From the NCBI RefSeq assembly GCF_964063345.1, contig NZ_OZ061318.1, positions 3,720,001 to 3,784,000 on the forward strand: a DNA stretch of 64,000 bases. Reading direction: 5' to 3'. The DNA comes from Pseudomonas lini. GTDB taxonomy: Bacteria; Pseudomonadota; Gammaproteobacteria; Pseudomonadales; Pseudomonadaceae. Positions 30,379 through 39,142 of the stretch are shown one piece after another. The translations under genes and the position numbers were made by a program. Positions within the stretch are counted from its first letter, which is position 1, and the number at the start of each line of letters is the position of its first letter. The notes beneath the pieces are model-generated. The model had not been told where the DNA came from. It was given only the letters and a program-made list of their open reading frames with translations, and ran no database searches.

Positions 30379-31863
30379 ATGAGCGTAAGCAATCCAACTC
30401 TGATCACGTTCGTGATCTACATCGCAGCAATGGTGCTGATCGGCTTCATGGCCTATCGCTCCACCAACAACCTTTCTGACTACATTCTGGGCGGTCGTAG
30501 CCTGGGCAGCGTCGTGACCGCACTCTCCGCGGGCGCTTCCGACATGAGCGGCTGGTTGTTGATGGGCCTGCCAGGCGCTATCTACATGTCCGGTCTTTCC
30601 GAAAGCTGGATCGCCATCGGCCTGATCATCGGTGCTTACCTGAACTGGCTGTTCGTCGCCGGCCGTCTGCGCGTGCAGACCGAGCACAACGGCGATGCAC
30701 TGACCCTGCCGGATTACTTCTCCAGCCGTTTTGAAGATAAAAGCGGCCTGCTGCGGATCATCTCCGCGGTCGTGATCCTGGTGTTCTTCACCATCTACTG
30801 CGCTTCCGGCATTGTGGCCGGCGCCCGTCTGTTCGAAAGCACCTTCGGCATGTCCTACGAGACAGCGCTGTGGGCCGGTGCTGCGGCGACGATTGCCTAC
30901 ACCTTCGTCGGTGGTTTCCTGGCAGTGAGCTGGACTGACACCGTACAAGCCACGCTGATGATCTTCGCCCTGCTGCTGACGCCGATCATCGTGCTGCTGG
31001 CTACCGGCGGCGTCGACACCACGTTCCTGGCCATCGAAGCGCAAGATCCAAGCAACTTCGACATGCTGAAAAACACCACTTTCATCGGCATCATTTCGCT
31101 GATGGGCTGGGGTCTGGGCTACTTCGGCCAGCCGCACATCCTGGCGCGTTTCATGGCGGCGGATTCGGTCAAGTCGATCGCCAACGCTCGTCGCATCTCC
31201 ATGACCTGGATGATCCTGTGCCTGGGCGGCACCGTCGCTGTAGGTTTCTTCGGTATCGCTTACTTCTCGGCGCACCCTGAAGTGGCCGGTCCTGTGACCG
31301 AAAACCACGAACGTGTGTTCATCGAACTGGCGAAAATCCTGTTCAACCCATGGGTTGCCGGTGTGTTGCTGTCGGCCATTCTGGCGGCGGTAATGAGTAC
31401 TCTGAGCTGCCAACTGCTGGTGTGCTCGAGCGCCCTGACCGAAGACTTCTACAAAACCTTCCTGCGCAAAACTGCTTCTCAGGTTGAATTGGTCTGGGTC
31501 GGCCGTGCCATGGTGCTGCTGGTTGCCTTGATCGCCATCGCTCTGGCGGCTAACCCGGAAAACCGTGTACTGGGTCTGGTCAGCTACGCCTGGGCTGGTT
31601 TCGGTGCTGCGTTCGGTCCGGTTGTCCTGATCTCCGTGATCTGGAAAGACATGACCCGCGACGGCGCACTGGCCGGCATCCTGGTCGGCGCGATCACCGT
31701 GATCGTCTGGAAACACTTCGAACTGCTGGGCCTGTACGAAATCATCCCTGGTTTCATCTTCGCCAGCCTGGCGATCTACTTCGTCAGCAAAATGGGCACC
31801 CCGACCGCCGGCATGCTTCATCGCTTTGCAGCGGCCGAGAAGGATTTCCGCCTGAATCAGTGA
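30379..31863 (+). CDS. putP: Sodium/proline symporter PutP
   Basis: The 494-residue SSS-family transporter has about 13 membrane spans. It starts with LITFVIYIAAMVLIGFMAYR, then the Na+/proline signature region (LSDYILGGRSLGSVVTALSA, GASDMSGWLLMGLPGA) and WGLGYFGQPHILARFMAADS, all PutP hallmarks. It imports proline with Na+ to supply PutA, its divergent neighbour. The start MSVSNPTLIT at 30379 is the family N-terminus; another in-frame ATG lies at 30361 (6 codons upstream). Confidence 0.96.
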   Translation: MSVSNPTLITFVIYIAAMVLIGFMAYRSTNNLSDYILGGRSLGSVVTALSAGASDMSGWLLMGLPGAIYMSGLSESWIAIGLIIGAYLNWLFVAGRLRVQTEHNGDALTLPDYFSSRFEDKSGLLRIISAVVILVFFTIYCASGIVAGARLFESTFGMSYETALWAGAAATIAYTFVGGFLAVSWTDTVQATLMIFALLLTPIIVLLATGGVDTTFLAIEAQDPSNFDMLKNTTFIGIISLMGWGLGYFGQPHILARFMAADSVKSIANARRISMTWMILCLGGTVAVGFFGIAYFSAHPEVAGPVTENHERVFIELAKILFNPWVAGVLLSAILAAVMSTLSCQLLVCSSALTEDFYKTFLRKTASQVELVWVGRAMVLLVALIAIALAANPENRVLGLVSYAWAGFGAAFGPVVLISVIWKDMTRDGALAGILVGAITVIVWKHFELLGLYEIIPGFIFASLAIYFVSKMGTPTAGMLHRFAAAEKDFRLNQ

Positions 31864-31903
31864 TGGGGTGAGCTGATGCTCTGATCTTTCGCTGAACATG
31901 AAA

Positions 31904-31939
31904 ACGGCCCGCTTCCTTTTGGAGGCGGGCCGTTTTTTT
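31904..31939 (+). terminator. Rho-independent terminator of putP
   Basis: ACGGCCCGC (31904-31912) and GCGGGCCGT (31925-31933) form a 9-bp GC-rich stem with a 12-base loop. A run of Ts follows directly (seven Ts at 31933-31939). Confidence 0.95.
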
Positions 31940-31982
31940 GCGCTATTTCTTTTGACGTAGGGCATGAAGCATCGAAATTCCA

Positions 31983-32073
31983 CTGTGGGAGCGGGCTTGC
32001 CCGCGATAGGGCCCTGTCAGTCACAAATACATTGCCTGACCCACCGCTATCGCGGGCAAGCCCGCTCCCACAG
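31983..32073. repeat. REP pair (GGGAGCGGGCTTGCCCGCGAT type)
   Basis: TGTGGGAGCGGGCTTGCCCGC and its reverse complement are separated by about 40 bp, directly after the putP terminator and before the vgrG upstream region. The remaining 160 bp to vgrG shows AT-rich sequence but no assignable promoter. Confidence 0.92.
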
Positions 32074-32237
32074 TTGTTCGGTGGTGCTTCTGACAGGAAT
32101 GTCTGTAGTTCTATATCTCAACTTGTGAAGGAAAATTCCCTAAAAAAACAGGGCAAATCTGATTTCCTTGTCCCTCCGTCAACACCCCTTGTCGCTCATG
32201 CAGAATCCCCCGCCTTCATTCTGCAGAGACACATCGG

Positions 32238-34256
32238 ATGTTCGCGCCTGCCAATCAACCGCGTTTCACGTTGACCCTCGACGGTGTCCAGAATGAGCTC
32301 AAGGTACTTGAGTTCACGGGCAAGGAAGCCATCAGCCAACCCTATCGCTTTGACCTGGAACTGGTCAGCGAGCGGCCCGACATTGACCTCGAAAGCCTGC
32401 TGCACTGTCAGGCGTTTCTGAGTTTCGATGCACAAGGCTCCGGCATTCACGGTCAGATTTTTCGCGTCGGCCAGAGCGATTCCGGCCAACGCCTGACGGG
32501 CTACCAAATCAGTCTCGTACCGCGCCTGGCGTACCTCGCTCGGCGCATCAATCAGCGAATCTTCCAGCACAAAAGCGTGCCGGCGATCGTCACGCAAATC
32601 CTCAAAGACCACGGCATCCAGCGCGATGCCTTCGAGTTCCAGCTCGGCAGCGACTACCCCGAGCGCGAGTATTGCGTGCAGTACGCCGAAAGCGATCTGG
32701 CGTTCATCCAGCGGTTGTGTGCAGAAGTCGGTATTCATTACCACTTCCAGCACAGCCCCGATGGGCACCTGCTGGTGTTCGGCGATGACCAGACGGTTTT
32801 CCCCCGCCTGCCCGAACCGACGCTGTACCTGCCGGGCAGCGGGATGGCAGCGGATGCGCCAGCGATCAAGCGTTTCAGCGTGCGGCTGGAAACCCGGACT
32901 ACAGCGGTCACTCGCAGGGACTACGACTTCCGTAAACCGCGTTTGCAACTCGAAAGCCGCCTCGACAGCGAGCAGCGACCGGTGCTTGAGGACTACCACT
33001 TTCCCGGCCAATTCACCGATCGCGAACACGGCAAGCATCTGGCTCAACGGATCTTGGAGCGCCACGGGGCAGATTACCGCCAGGCTGAAGGTCGCGGCGA
33101 CGAATCTGCTTTGGTCAGTGGGCATTTCCTACACCTCGCCGAACACCCGCGTCAGACGTGGAATGACCTGTGGTTGATCACTGAAATCGAACACCGTGGC
33201 CGGCAGCCGCAGGTGCTGGAAGAGTCGGCCACCAGCGACAGCCCGGATGATTTCCAGGGCTATCGCAATACCTTTCTGGCGACGCCGTGGGACGTTTCCT
33301 TTCGCTCGCCGCTGGGGCCAGAAAAACCACGGATGCTCGGCTATCAACCTGCCGTGGTCACCGGCCCGACTGACAGCGAAATCCACTGCGACGAGTACGG
33401 TCGGGTCAAGGTTCAACTCGCCTGGGACCGTGACGGTCAGCTCAACGAGCATTCCAGTTGCTGGTTGCGCGTCGCCACTGGCTGGGCGCATGACCGCTAT
33501 GGCAGCGTGATGATTCCGCGCGTCGGCATGGAAGTGCTGGTGGGATTCGTCGACGCCGATGCCGACAAACCGCTGGTGATGGGTTGCCTGCCCAACGCGG
33601 CGACCCCGGTGCCGCTCGATCTGCCGGCAGACAAAACCCGCAGCATTTTCCGCAGCCAAAGTACTCCCGGTGGCGGCGGTTACAACGAATTGCGCATCGA
33701 GGATCGCAAGGGCGCCGAGGAAATCTACCTGCGCGCCCAGCGAAACTGGACTCAGCATGTACTGAACGATCAACAGGTGCAGGTCGATAACGCCCGCAGC
33801 ATCGTCGTCACCGGCACCGCTCGCCACGAACTGAAGGCCGACGAAAAGCGCATCACCCACGGTCAGCGCCAGACCGAAGTGCGGCTGGACGATCACCTGG
33901 TGGTGGTCGGCGACCGACACATTCGCGTGACCAGTCAGGCCCTCAACGCCAGTCAGCAATTCCACGTCAGCGCCGGCCAGCAAGTGGTCATCGACGGCGG
34001 CGCCAGTGCGACCATTCAGGCGGGCGGGCAGTGGATCAACATCGGCCCCGGCGGGATTTTCAGCAGCGTGCCGATTCAGGTCGGTGGCGCACCGATGGCG
34101 GCCATGGCTGCGGCGCCGAGCCTGCCGGATGTTCCGTTGAAACTTGCGGCGGCCCCGGCGGCGCTGCTCAGTGCCGCACAAATACTCAGCCTGCAAAGCG
34201 ACGCGCCATTCTGCGAAGAATGCGAGCGCTGCAAGGACGGTGTTTGTGCTGCCTGA
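32238..34256 (+). CDS. vgrG: VgrG (TssI) type VI secretion spike protein
   Basis: The 672-residue protein has the phage gp27/gp5-like architecture. The N-terminus (RFTLTLDGVQNELKVLEFTG, ISQPYRFDLELVS) is the gp27-like part. A gp5 OB-fold follows around residues 390-460 (YGRVKVQLAWDRDGQ, WLRVATGWAHDRYGSVMIPR, GMEVLVGFVDADADKPLVMG). Then come the beta-helix spike and a Cys-rich tail (CEECERCKDGVCAA). It forms the puncturing tip of a T6SS. The tail has no enzymatic domain, so it likely carries a separate effector through the DUF4123 adaptor encoded next. No T6SS core genes are here, so this is an orphan vgrG unit. Confidence 0.95.
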   Translation: MFAPANQPRFTLTLDGVQNELKVLEFTGKEAISQPYRFDLELVSERPDIDLESLLHCQAFLSFDAQGSGIHGQIFRVGQSDSGQRLTGYQISLVPRLAYLARRINQRIFQHKSVPAIVTQILKDHGIQRDAFEFQLGSDYPEREYCVQYAESDLAFIQRLCAEVGIHYHFQHSPDGHLLVFGDDQTVFPRLPEPTLYLPGSGMAADAPAIKRFSVRLETRTTAVTRRDYDFRKPRLQLESRLDSEQRPVLEDYHFPGQFTDREHGKHLAQRILERHGADYRQAEGRGDESALVSGHFLHLAEHPRQTWNDLWLITEIEHRGRQPQVLEESATSDSPDDFQGYRNTFLATPWDVSFRSPLGPEKPRMLGYQPAVVTGPTDSEIHCDEYGRVKVQLAWDRDGQLNEHSSCWLRVATGWAHDRYGSVMIPRVGMEVLVGFVDADADKPLVMGCLPNAATPVPLDLPADKTRSIFRSQSTPGGGGYNELRIEDRKGAEEIYLRAQRNWTQHVLNDQQVQVDNARSIVVTGTARHELKADEKRITHGQRQTEVRLDDHLVVVGDRHIRVTSQALNASQQFHVSAGQQVVIDGGASATIQAGGQWINIGPGGIFSSVPIQVGGAPMAAMAAAPSLPDVPLKLAAAPAALLSAAQILSLQSDAPFCEECERCKDGVCAA

Positions 34257-34983
34257 AGTTTTGTCCCCTCACGCCTGGCTGGAGCGCCAGCCGCTGAAAC
34301 CGTCGGAGCAACTGTTTGCGATTTTCAGCAGTGCCAGTGCTGCTGAACCGTTCAAAGCCTGGCAACGCTCGATCATGACTCAAGCGCCGAGCCCGATCTG
34401 GGCTGACACCGCGTATGCCGAGTGGGAAGCGGTGATGCCCTATGTCGGAATCGTCGCTGCGGGCAGTGATTTTTTGGAGTGGGTTGCCACCACTGAGTCT
34501 CGCGATTGGGGGTGGTTGGCGGTTTCTTCTGCTTCTCATGAAGTGCTGGTCGAGCATTTTTGCAGCCTTACGCAAGTCATGTTGCCAAATGGTAAAGCGG
34601 TGTTTTTCCGCTTTTGGGATGGGCGTTATTTGCTGCCGATTTTGCAGTCTGCTGATTTGAATACCTCGGAACTGTTGCCGGTGATCCGCAGGTGTTTGAT
34701 CAATGGGCAGTCGGTTGATATAGGCGTTAGCGCGCTGAAAACGTCGAAGGTTTTCCCGTGGTGGGAGGTTTCTCAATCCCTGCTGCAACACCTCGGTGCT
34801 GAAGATGCTTCGACACTTATCAATAACCTGATGCGCTGGTTGAGTGAAGAGCATCCGGGTCTGCTCGAGGCGTTTTCAGAAAGCGTTTTGCGCAGGAAGG
34901 TTGAGACGTTTCTTGCGATGCCAGGCCTACCTCCCGGGCCAAAAGCTGAGTTGTTGGAGCACTTGATGGCGGAACTGGATTGA
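34246..34983 (+). CDS. DUF4123 T6SS effector adaptor (Tap/TEC family)
   Basis: The 245-residue protein has the DUF4123 features: an N-terminal LFAIFSSASAAEPFKAWQ stretch, then PYVGIVAAGSDFLEWVATTE, WGWLAVSSASHEVLVEHFCS and FFRFWDGRYLLPILQSAD. DUF4123 proteins chaperone an effector onto their VgrG. No ATG fits the family N-terminus; the likely start is GTG 34246-34248, with AAGGA 8 nt upstream, overlapping the vgrG stop by 11 bp. GC falls in the second half compared with neighbours. No effector gene follows. Confidence 0.85.
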   Translation: MLPEVLSPHAWLERQPLKPSEQLFAIFSSASAAEPFKAWQRSIMTQAPSPIWADTAYAEWEAVMPYVGIVAAGSDFLEWVATTESRDWGWLAVSSASHEVLVEHFCSLTQVMLPNGKAVFFRFWDGRYLLPILQSADLNTSELLPVIRRCLINGQSVDIGVSALKTSKVFPWWEVSQSLLQHLGAEDASTLINNLMRWLSEEHPGLLEAFSESVLRRKVETFLAMPGLPPGPKAELLEHLMAELD

Positions 34984-35168
34984 TCGGGTGTAGGGCCAGG
35001 CGAAATTTCCGGGCAAGGTCATCGGAAGTTTCCTTCAAGTTGTGGCGGTTTTCGTGAACTGGTTTGAAATGTATTCCATCGATAGTCTCTGGTGGTCACT
35101 GAAATTTCAGTGGCGGGGTGTAGGAACCCTTCAAGACCGATGGGATGCTCATAGTGTCAATGCTTGGT
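34984..35168. other. Gene-free stretch after the DUF4123 gene with a 16-bp palindrome
   Basis: No effector or immunity gene is visible where one is expected. The perfect palindrome CACTGAAATTTCAGTG lies at 35097-35112. It could be a regulator site or a weak hairpin; no T-run follows. Confidence 0.5.
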
Positions 35169-35197
35169 TTGCGGTCGTTAACATGCGTCCGTAAGAT
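35169..35197 (+). promoter_or_regulatory. Candidate sigma-70 promoter for structured leader
   Basis: TTGCGG at 35169-35174 and TAAGAT at 35192-35197 are 17 bp apart. Matches to consensus are modest (3/6 and 4/6). Transcription would start near 35204, just before the hairpins of the leader. Confidence 0.4.
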
Positions 35198-35203
35198 CAG
35201 TTG

Positions 35204-35339
35204 CGGCGGCTATGCGCGGGCACGCTTCGGCGTGGTCGAGTTTTCCCAAAGGTCTCGATATTCCTACCTCGCGTATAGCTGCCACCCCTAGCCTGTAGGA
35301 AGGCTGATGGCAGCTCCTATTATTCTTTGGGAGTCTCTA
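35204..35339 (+). ncRNA. Structured 5' leader RNA with anti-Shine-Dalgarno segment
   Basis: Three elements are visible. CACGC-TTCG-GCGTG at 35221-35234 is a C(UUCG)G tetraloop hairpin. AGCTGCCA (35277-35284) with TGGCAGCT (35308-35315) is an 8-bp hairpin with an inner AGCCT/AGGCT stem. TCCCAAAG at 35244-35251 can pair with CTTTGGGA at 35325-35332, covering the SD of the following gene. The design suggests translation control of the DUF6124-like gene. The transcript ends are inferred. Confidence 0.6.
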
Positions 35340-35663
35340 ATGAAAACGCTTACACCCGATCCACCCTACGAAAAACCAATCCCCCACCCCAATAACCGCT
35401 TCATGGCGCTCACCAGCAACTGCACCGACATGCCCACGCTGTTCGTCGATACCCACGCGCCGCTCGATGTTTTATACGACGCCGCCAGCTATCGAATTCG
35501 CGCAGTCACCCAGGTGCTTGAGAACATGTCGATGCGCGGTTCGGTTGAGTGCGAATCCTTCATTCTCAGTGACTTTGCCTTGCTCTGCGCCATTCCATTG
35601 CGCGATGGGTGTGATGTGCTGGATGTGATTGGGCGGCGGTTGCGGGCTCGGCCTTCGGACTAG
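35340..35663 (+). CDS. Small DUF6124/DUF3077-like Pseudomonas protein, function unknown
   Basis: The 107-residue protein has a Pro-rich variable N-terminus (MKTLTPDPPYEKPIPHPNNR) and a helical core (TLFVDTHAPLDVLYDAASYR, IRAVTQVLENMSM). From memory it resembles the small DUF6124 (DUF3077) proteins that are multi-copy in pseudomonads. No catalytic motif is visible. The start ATG 35340-35342 has GGGAG upstream; an ATG at 35307 lies inside the leader hairpin and is not used in this reading. Function is unknown. Confidence 0.72.
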   Translation: MKTLTPDPPYEKPIPHPNNRFMALTSNCTDMPTLFVDTHAPLDVLYDAASYRIRAVTQVLENMSMRGSVECESFILSDFALLCAIPLRDGCDVLDVIGRRLRARPSD

Positions 35664-35677
35664 CGTCGAGTGGCTTT

Positions 35678-35898
35678 TGTGGCGAGGGAGCTTTTGTGGC
35701 GAGGGAGCTTGCTCCCGCTGGGCTGCGGAGCGGCCCCAGAATCAGCAATCCGGTTTTGTCAGGCAGACCGCGGGGGTTGGTTTGGCGACTGCTGTGCAGT
35801 CGAACGGGGGGCGAGCCCCCTCGCCACGGGGTTTTGTAGTGGTTTCAGGTTTCTTGGGACTGCTGCGCAGCCCAGCGGGAGCAAGCTCCCTCGCCACA
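35678..35898. repeat. Compound REP cluster (three or more GTGGCGAGGGAG-type units)
   Basis: A truncated unit (TGTGGCGAGGGAGCTTT) is immediately followed by a complete one at 35695. An inverted, diverged unit (GGCGAGCCCCCTCGCCAC) lies near 35809-35828 and another complete inverted unit ends at 35898. A partial GATCGCAGCCTTCGGCAGC element follows at 35914-35932. Together they fill the gap before rlmJ. Confidence 0.85.
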
Positions 35899-36059
35899 AG
35901 GGCGAGATCAACAGATCGCAGCCTTCGGCAGCTTAGGGGGTGTGATCGTTTTCTTGCTTCTGCGTTGGGATGATTGCCGGGCAGATTGTCCGCTCGGCTG
36001 CGAGGCCCTGACGTTCGCCTCGGTACAAGGTAAACTTCCCGGCCTTCGCAGGAGCAATC

Positions 36060-36899
36060 ATGAATTATCGTCACGCCTTCCATGCCGGCAATCACGCCGA
36101 TGTGTTCAAACACCTGACTCTGACCCGCATCATCGCCTTGATGTCGCGCAAGGAGCAGCCGTTTGCCTATCTCGACACTCACGCCGGTATTGGTCTGTAT
36201 GACCTGCAGGGCGATCAGGCCAGTCGTACCGGCGAGTACCTGGAAGGGATCGCGCGGTTGTGGGATCAGCCGGATTTGCCGGCGCTGACTGCCGATTACA
36301 TGAAGGTGCTGCACGACATGAACCCGGATGGCCAGTTGCGCTATTACCCGGGGTCGCCGGAGTTGGCGCGGCGTCTGACGCGGCCGCAGGATCGGGTGAT
36401 GCTCAATGAGAAGCACCCCGAAGACGGCTTGCTGCTCAAGGACAACATGGCCGGTGATCGTCGGGTAAAGGTTCACTTGGGCGAAGGCTGGCATGTGCCG
36501 CGTGCGATGTTGCCGGTGCAGGAGAAGCGGGCGGTGATGTTGATTGATCCGCCGTTCGAGCAGCTCGATGAGATGCAGCGTTGTGCGGCGTCGCTGAAAG
36601 AAGCGATTGGCCGGATGCGTCAGACGGTGGCAGCGATTTGGTACCCGGTGAAGGATCAGCGCATGTTGCGGCGTTTTTATCAGGACCTGGCTGGCACGGG
36701 CGCGCCGAAGTTGTTGCGCGTGGAGTTGTTGGTGCATCCGTTGGATACGCCCAATAGCTTGAATGGTTCGGGGTTGGCGATTGCCAATCCGCCGTGGGGG
36801 CTGGAAGAGGAGTTGCGTGAGTTGCTGCCGTGGTTGTCCAAGAAGCTTGGACAGACCCAGGGTGGGTGGCAGATGGATTGGTTGATTGCCGAGAGTTGA
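36060..36899 (+). CDS. rlmJ: 23S rRNA (adenine-2030-N6)-methyltransferase RlmJ
   Basis: The 279-residue protein starts MNYRHAFHAGNHADVFKHLT, the RlmJ signature, followed by the SAM-binding strand FAYLDTHAGIGLYDL, and the catalytic DPPFEQ motif of N6-adenine methyltransferases at MLIDPPFEQLDEM. Near the end, GSGLAIANPPWGLEEEL is also conserved. It modifies A2030 of 23S rRNA. The start is preceded by GGAGCA. It is monocistronic, between a REP cluster and an insertion sequence. Confidence 0.95.
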   Translation: MNYRHAFHAGNHADVFKHLTLTRIIALMSRKEQPFAYLDTHAGIGLYDLQGDQASRTGEYLEGIARLWDQPDLPALTADYMKVLHDMNPDGQLRYYPGSPELARRLTRPQDRVMLNEKHPEDGLLLKDNMAGDRRVKVHLGEGWHVPRAMLPVQEKRAVMLIDPPFEQLDEMQRCAASLKEAIGRMRQTVAAIWYPVKDQRMLRRFYQDLAGTGAPKLLRVELLVHPLDTPNSLNGSGLAIANPPWGLEEELRELLPWLSKKLGQTQGGWQMDWLIAES

Positions 36900-36940
36900 T
36901 ACATGCATTAGTGGCGTCTGATCCGACGCCATCGCGGGCA

Positions 36941-36943
36941 AGC
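36941..36943. repeat. Left target-site duplication (AGC) of IS3 element
   Basis: AGC here and at 38186-38188 flank the element. Joining the flanks through one copy restores a perfect REP core GCGGGCAAGCCCGCTCCC. Confidence 0.85.
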
Positions 36944-36981
36944 TGATCTGGTCAAGTAATCCCGGACACCAGTTACGGTGT

Positions 36982-38120
<1,139 letters not shown>

Positions 38121-38185
38121 GGAACCTCCAAATTGGCGAAATCATATCGCCCTTAAGAGGTGTCCGGAATTATTAGGCCAGATCA

Positions 38186-38266
38186 AGCCCGCTCCCACAG
38201 GGATTTATGTCGATCACAACATAGTGGTCAGACACATCACCTGTGGGAGCGGGCTTGCCCGCGATG
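38186..38266. repeat. REP pair, right portion, disrupted by the IS element
   Basis: AGCCCGCTCCCACAGG is the right half of a REP whose left half (CATCGCGGGCAAGC) lies at 36930-36943. A complete inverted partner TGTGGGAGCGGGCTTGCCCGC lies at 38242-38262. Before insertion this was an ordinary REP pair between rlmJ and msrA. Confidence 0.88.
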
Positions 38267-38283
38267 CTTTCAGGGCCCGAAAA

Positions 38284-38931
38284 TCAGATCGGGCAGGTCA
38301 CGCCCGTACCGCCAATCCCGCAATACCCTTCAGGGTTTTTGGCCAGGTACTGCTGGTGATACGCCTCGGCGAAGTAGAACGTCGGGGCTTCTTCGATTTC
38401 GGTGGTGATGGTGCCTTTGCCAGCCTTCGTCAGTTCCACTTGGAAAACTTGCTCGCTGTGCTTGGCGGCTGCCAGTTGAGTCGGGTTGGTGGCGTAGATC
38501 ACCGAGCGGTACTGGGTGCCGATGTCGTTGCCCTGGCGCATGCCCTGGGTCGGGTTGTGCAATTCCCAGAACATCTTCAGCAGTGCTTCATAGCTGACTT
38601 TTGCCGGTTCGTAGACCACCAGTACCACTTCGCTGTGGCCGGTAAGGCCCGAGCAGACTTCTTCATACGTCGGGTTCGGGGTAAAGCCGCCGGCGTAACC
38701 CACCGCCGTACTCACCACGCCTTCACGCTGCCAGAATTTGCGCTCTGCGCCCCAGAAGCAGCCCAGGCCGAAGATCGCGAAATCCACGTCGGTGACGAAC
38801 GGGCCCAGCAGGGGGGCGTCGTGGACGAAGTGTTTTTCCGGCACGGTCATTGGGGTTTCGCGGCCAGGCAGAGCTTGTTCTTTAGTCGGGAGCACGTTTT
38901 TGTTCACCAGGATTTCCGAGCGCAGAACCAT
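38284..38931 (-). CDS. msrA: Peptide-methionine (S)-S-oxide reductase MsrA
   Basis: The 215-residue enzyme repairs oxidised methionine. The catalytic Cys lies in [59 protein letters not shown] (split here as the family's two core motifs) and the C-terminal [12 protein letters not shown] with resolving cysteines are present. It needs thioredoxin. It is upstream of dipA in the same orientation as in P. aeruginosa but separated by a REP pair. Confidence 0.97.
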   Translation of the reverse strand: MVLRSEILVNKNVLPTKEQALPGRETPMTVPEKHFVHDAPLLGPFVTDVDFAIFGLGCFWGAERKFWQREGVVSTAVGYAGGFTPNPTYEEVCSGLTGHSEVVLVVYEPAKVSYEALLKMFWELHNPTQGMRQGNDIGTQYRSVIYATNPTQLAAAKHSEQVFQVELTKAGKGTITTEIEEAPTFYFAEAYHQQYLAKNPEGYCGIGGTGVTCPI

Positions 38932-39009
38932 GATCAGTCCTCTCAGTCAGGTTGAGATGTAAATACACAGACTGCCAGTGTGCCTAATGCCGGTCAGTTA
39001 CGCACTACC

Positions 39010-39102
39010 CCTGTGGGAGCGAGCTTGCTCGCGATGGCGGTGTATCAGTGACAAAAATGCTGACTGACACTCCGCTATCGCGAGCAAGCTCGCTCCCACA
39101 GG
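39010..39102. repeat. REP pair (GGGAGCGAGCTTGCTCGCGAT type)
   Basis: TGTGGGAGCGAGCTTGCTCGC faces its perfect reverse complement across about 40 bp, between the msrA start and the dipA stop. Confidence 0.92.
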
Positions 39103-39142
39103 ATTTATGTTTTGGCTGAAAAGTAATCGGACCAGTGTGGGG

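Noticed and set aside
30376..31983. 535-codon minus-strand frame
   Set aside because: Antisense to putP, and it would read through the putP terminator.
34820..35038. 72-codon minus-strand frame as T6SS effector or immunity gene
   Set aside because: Antisense to the adaptor end, no SD and low-complexity composition.
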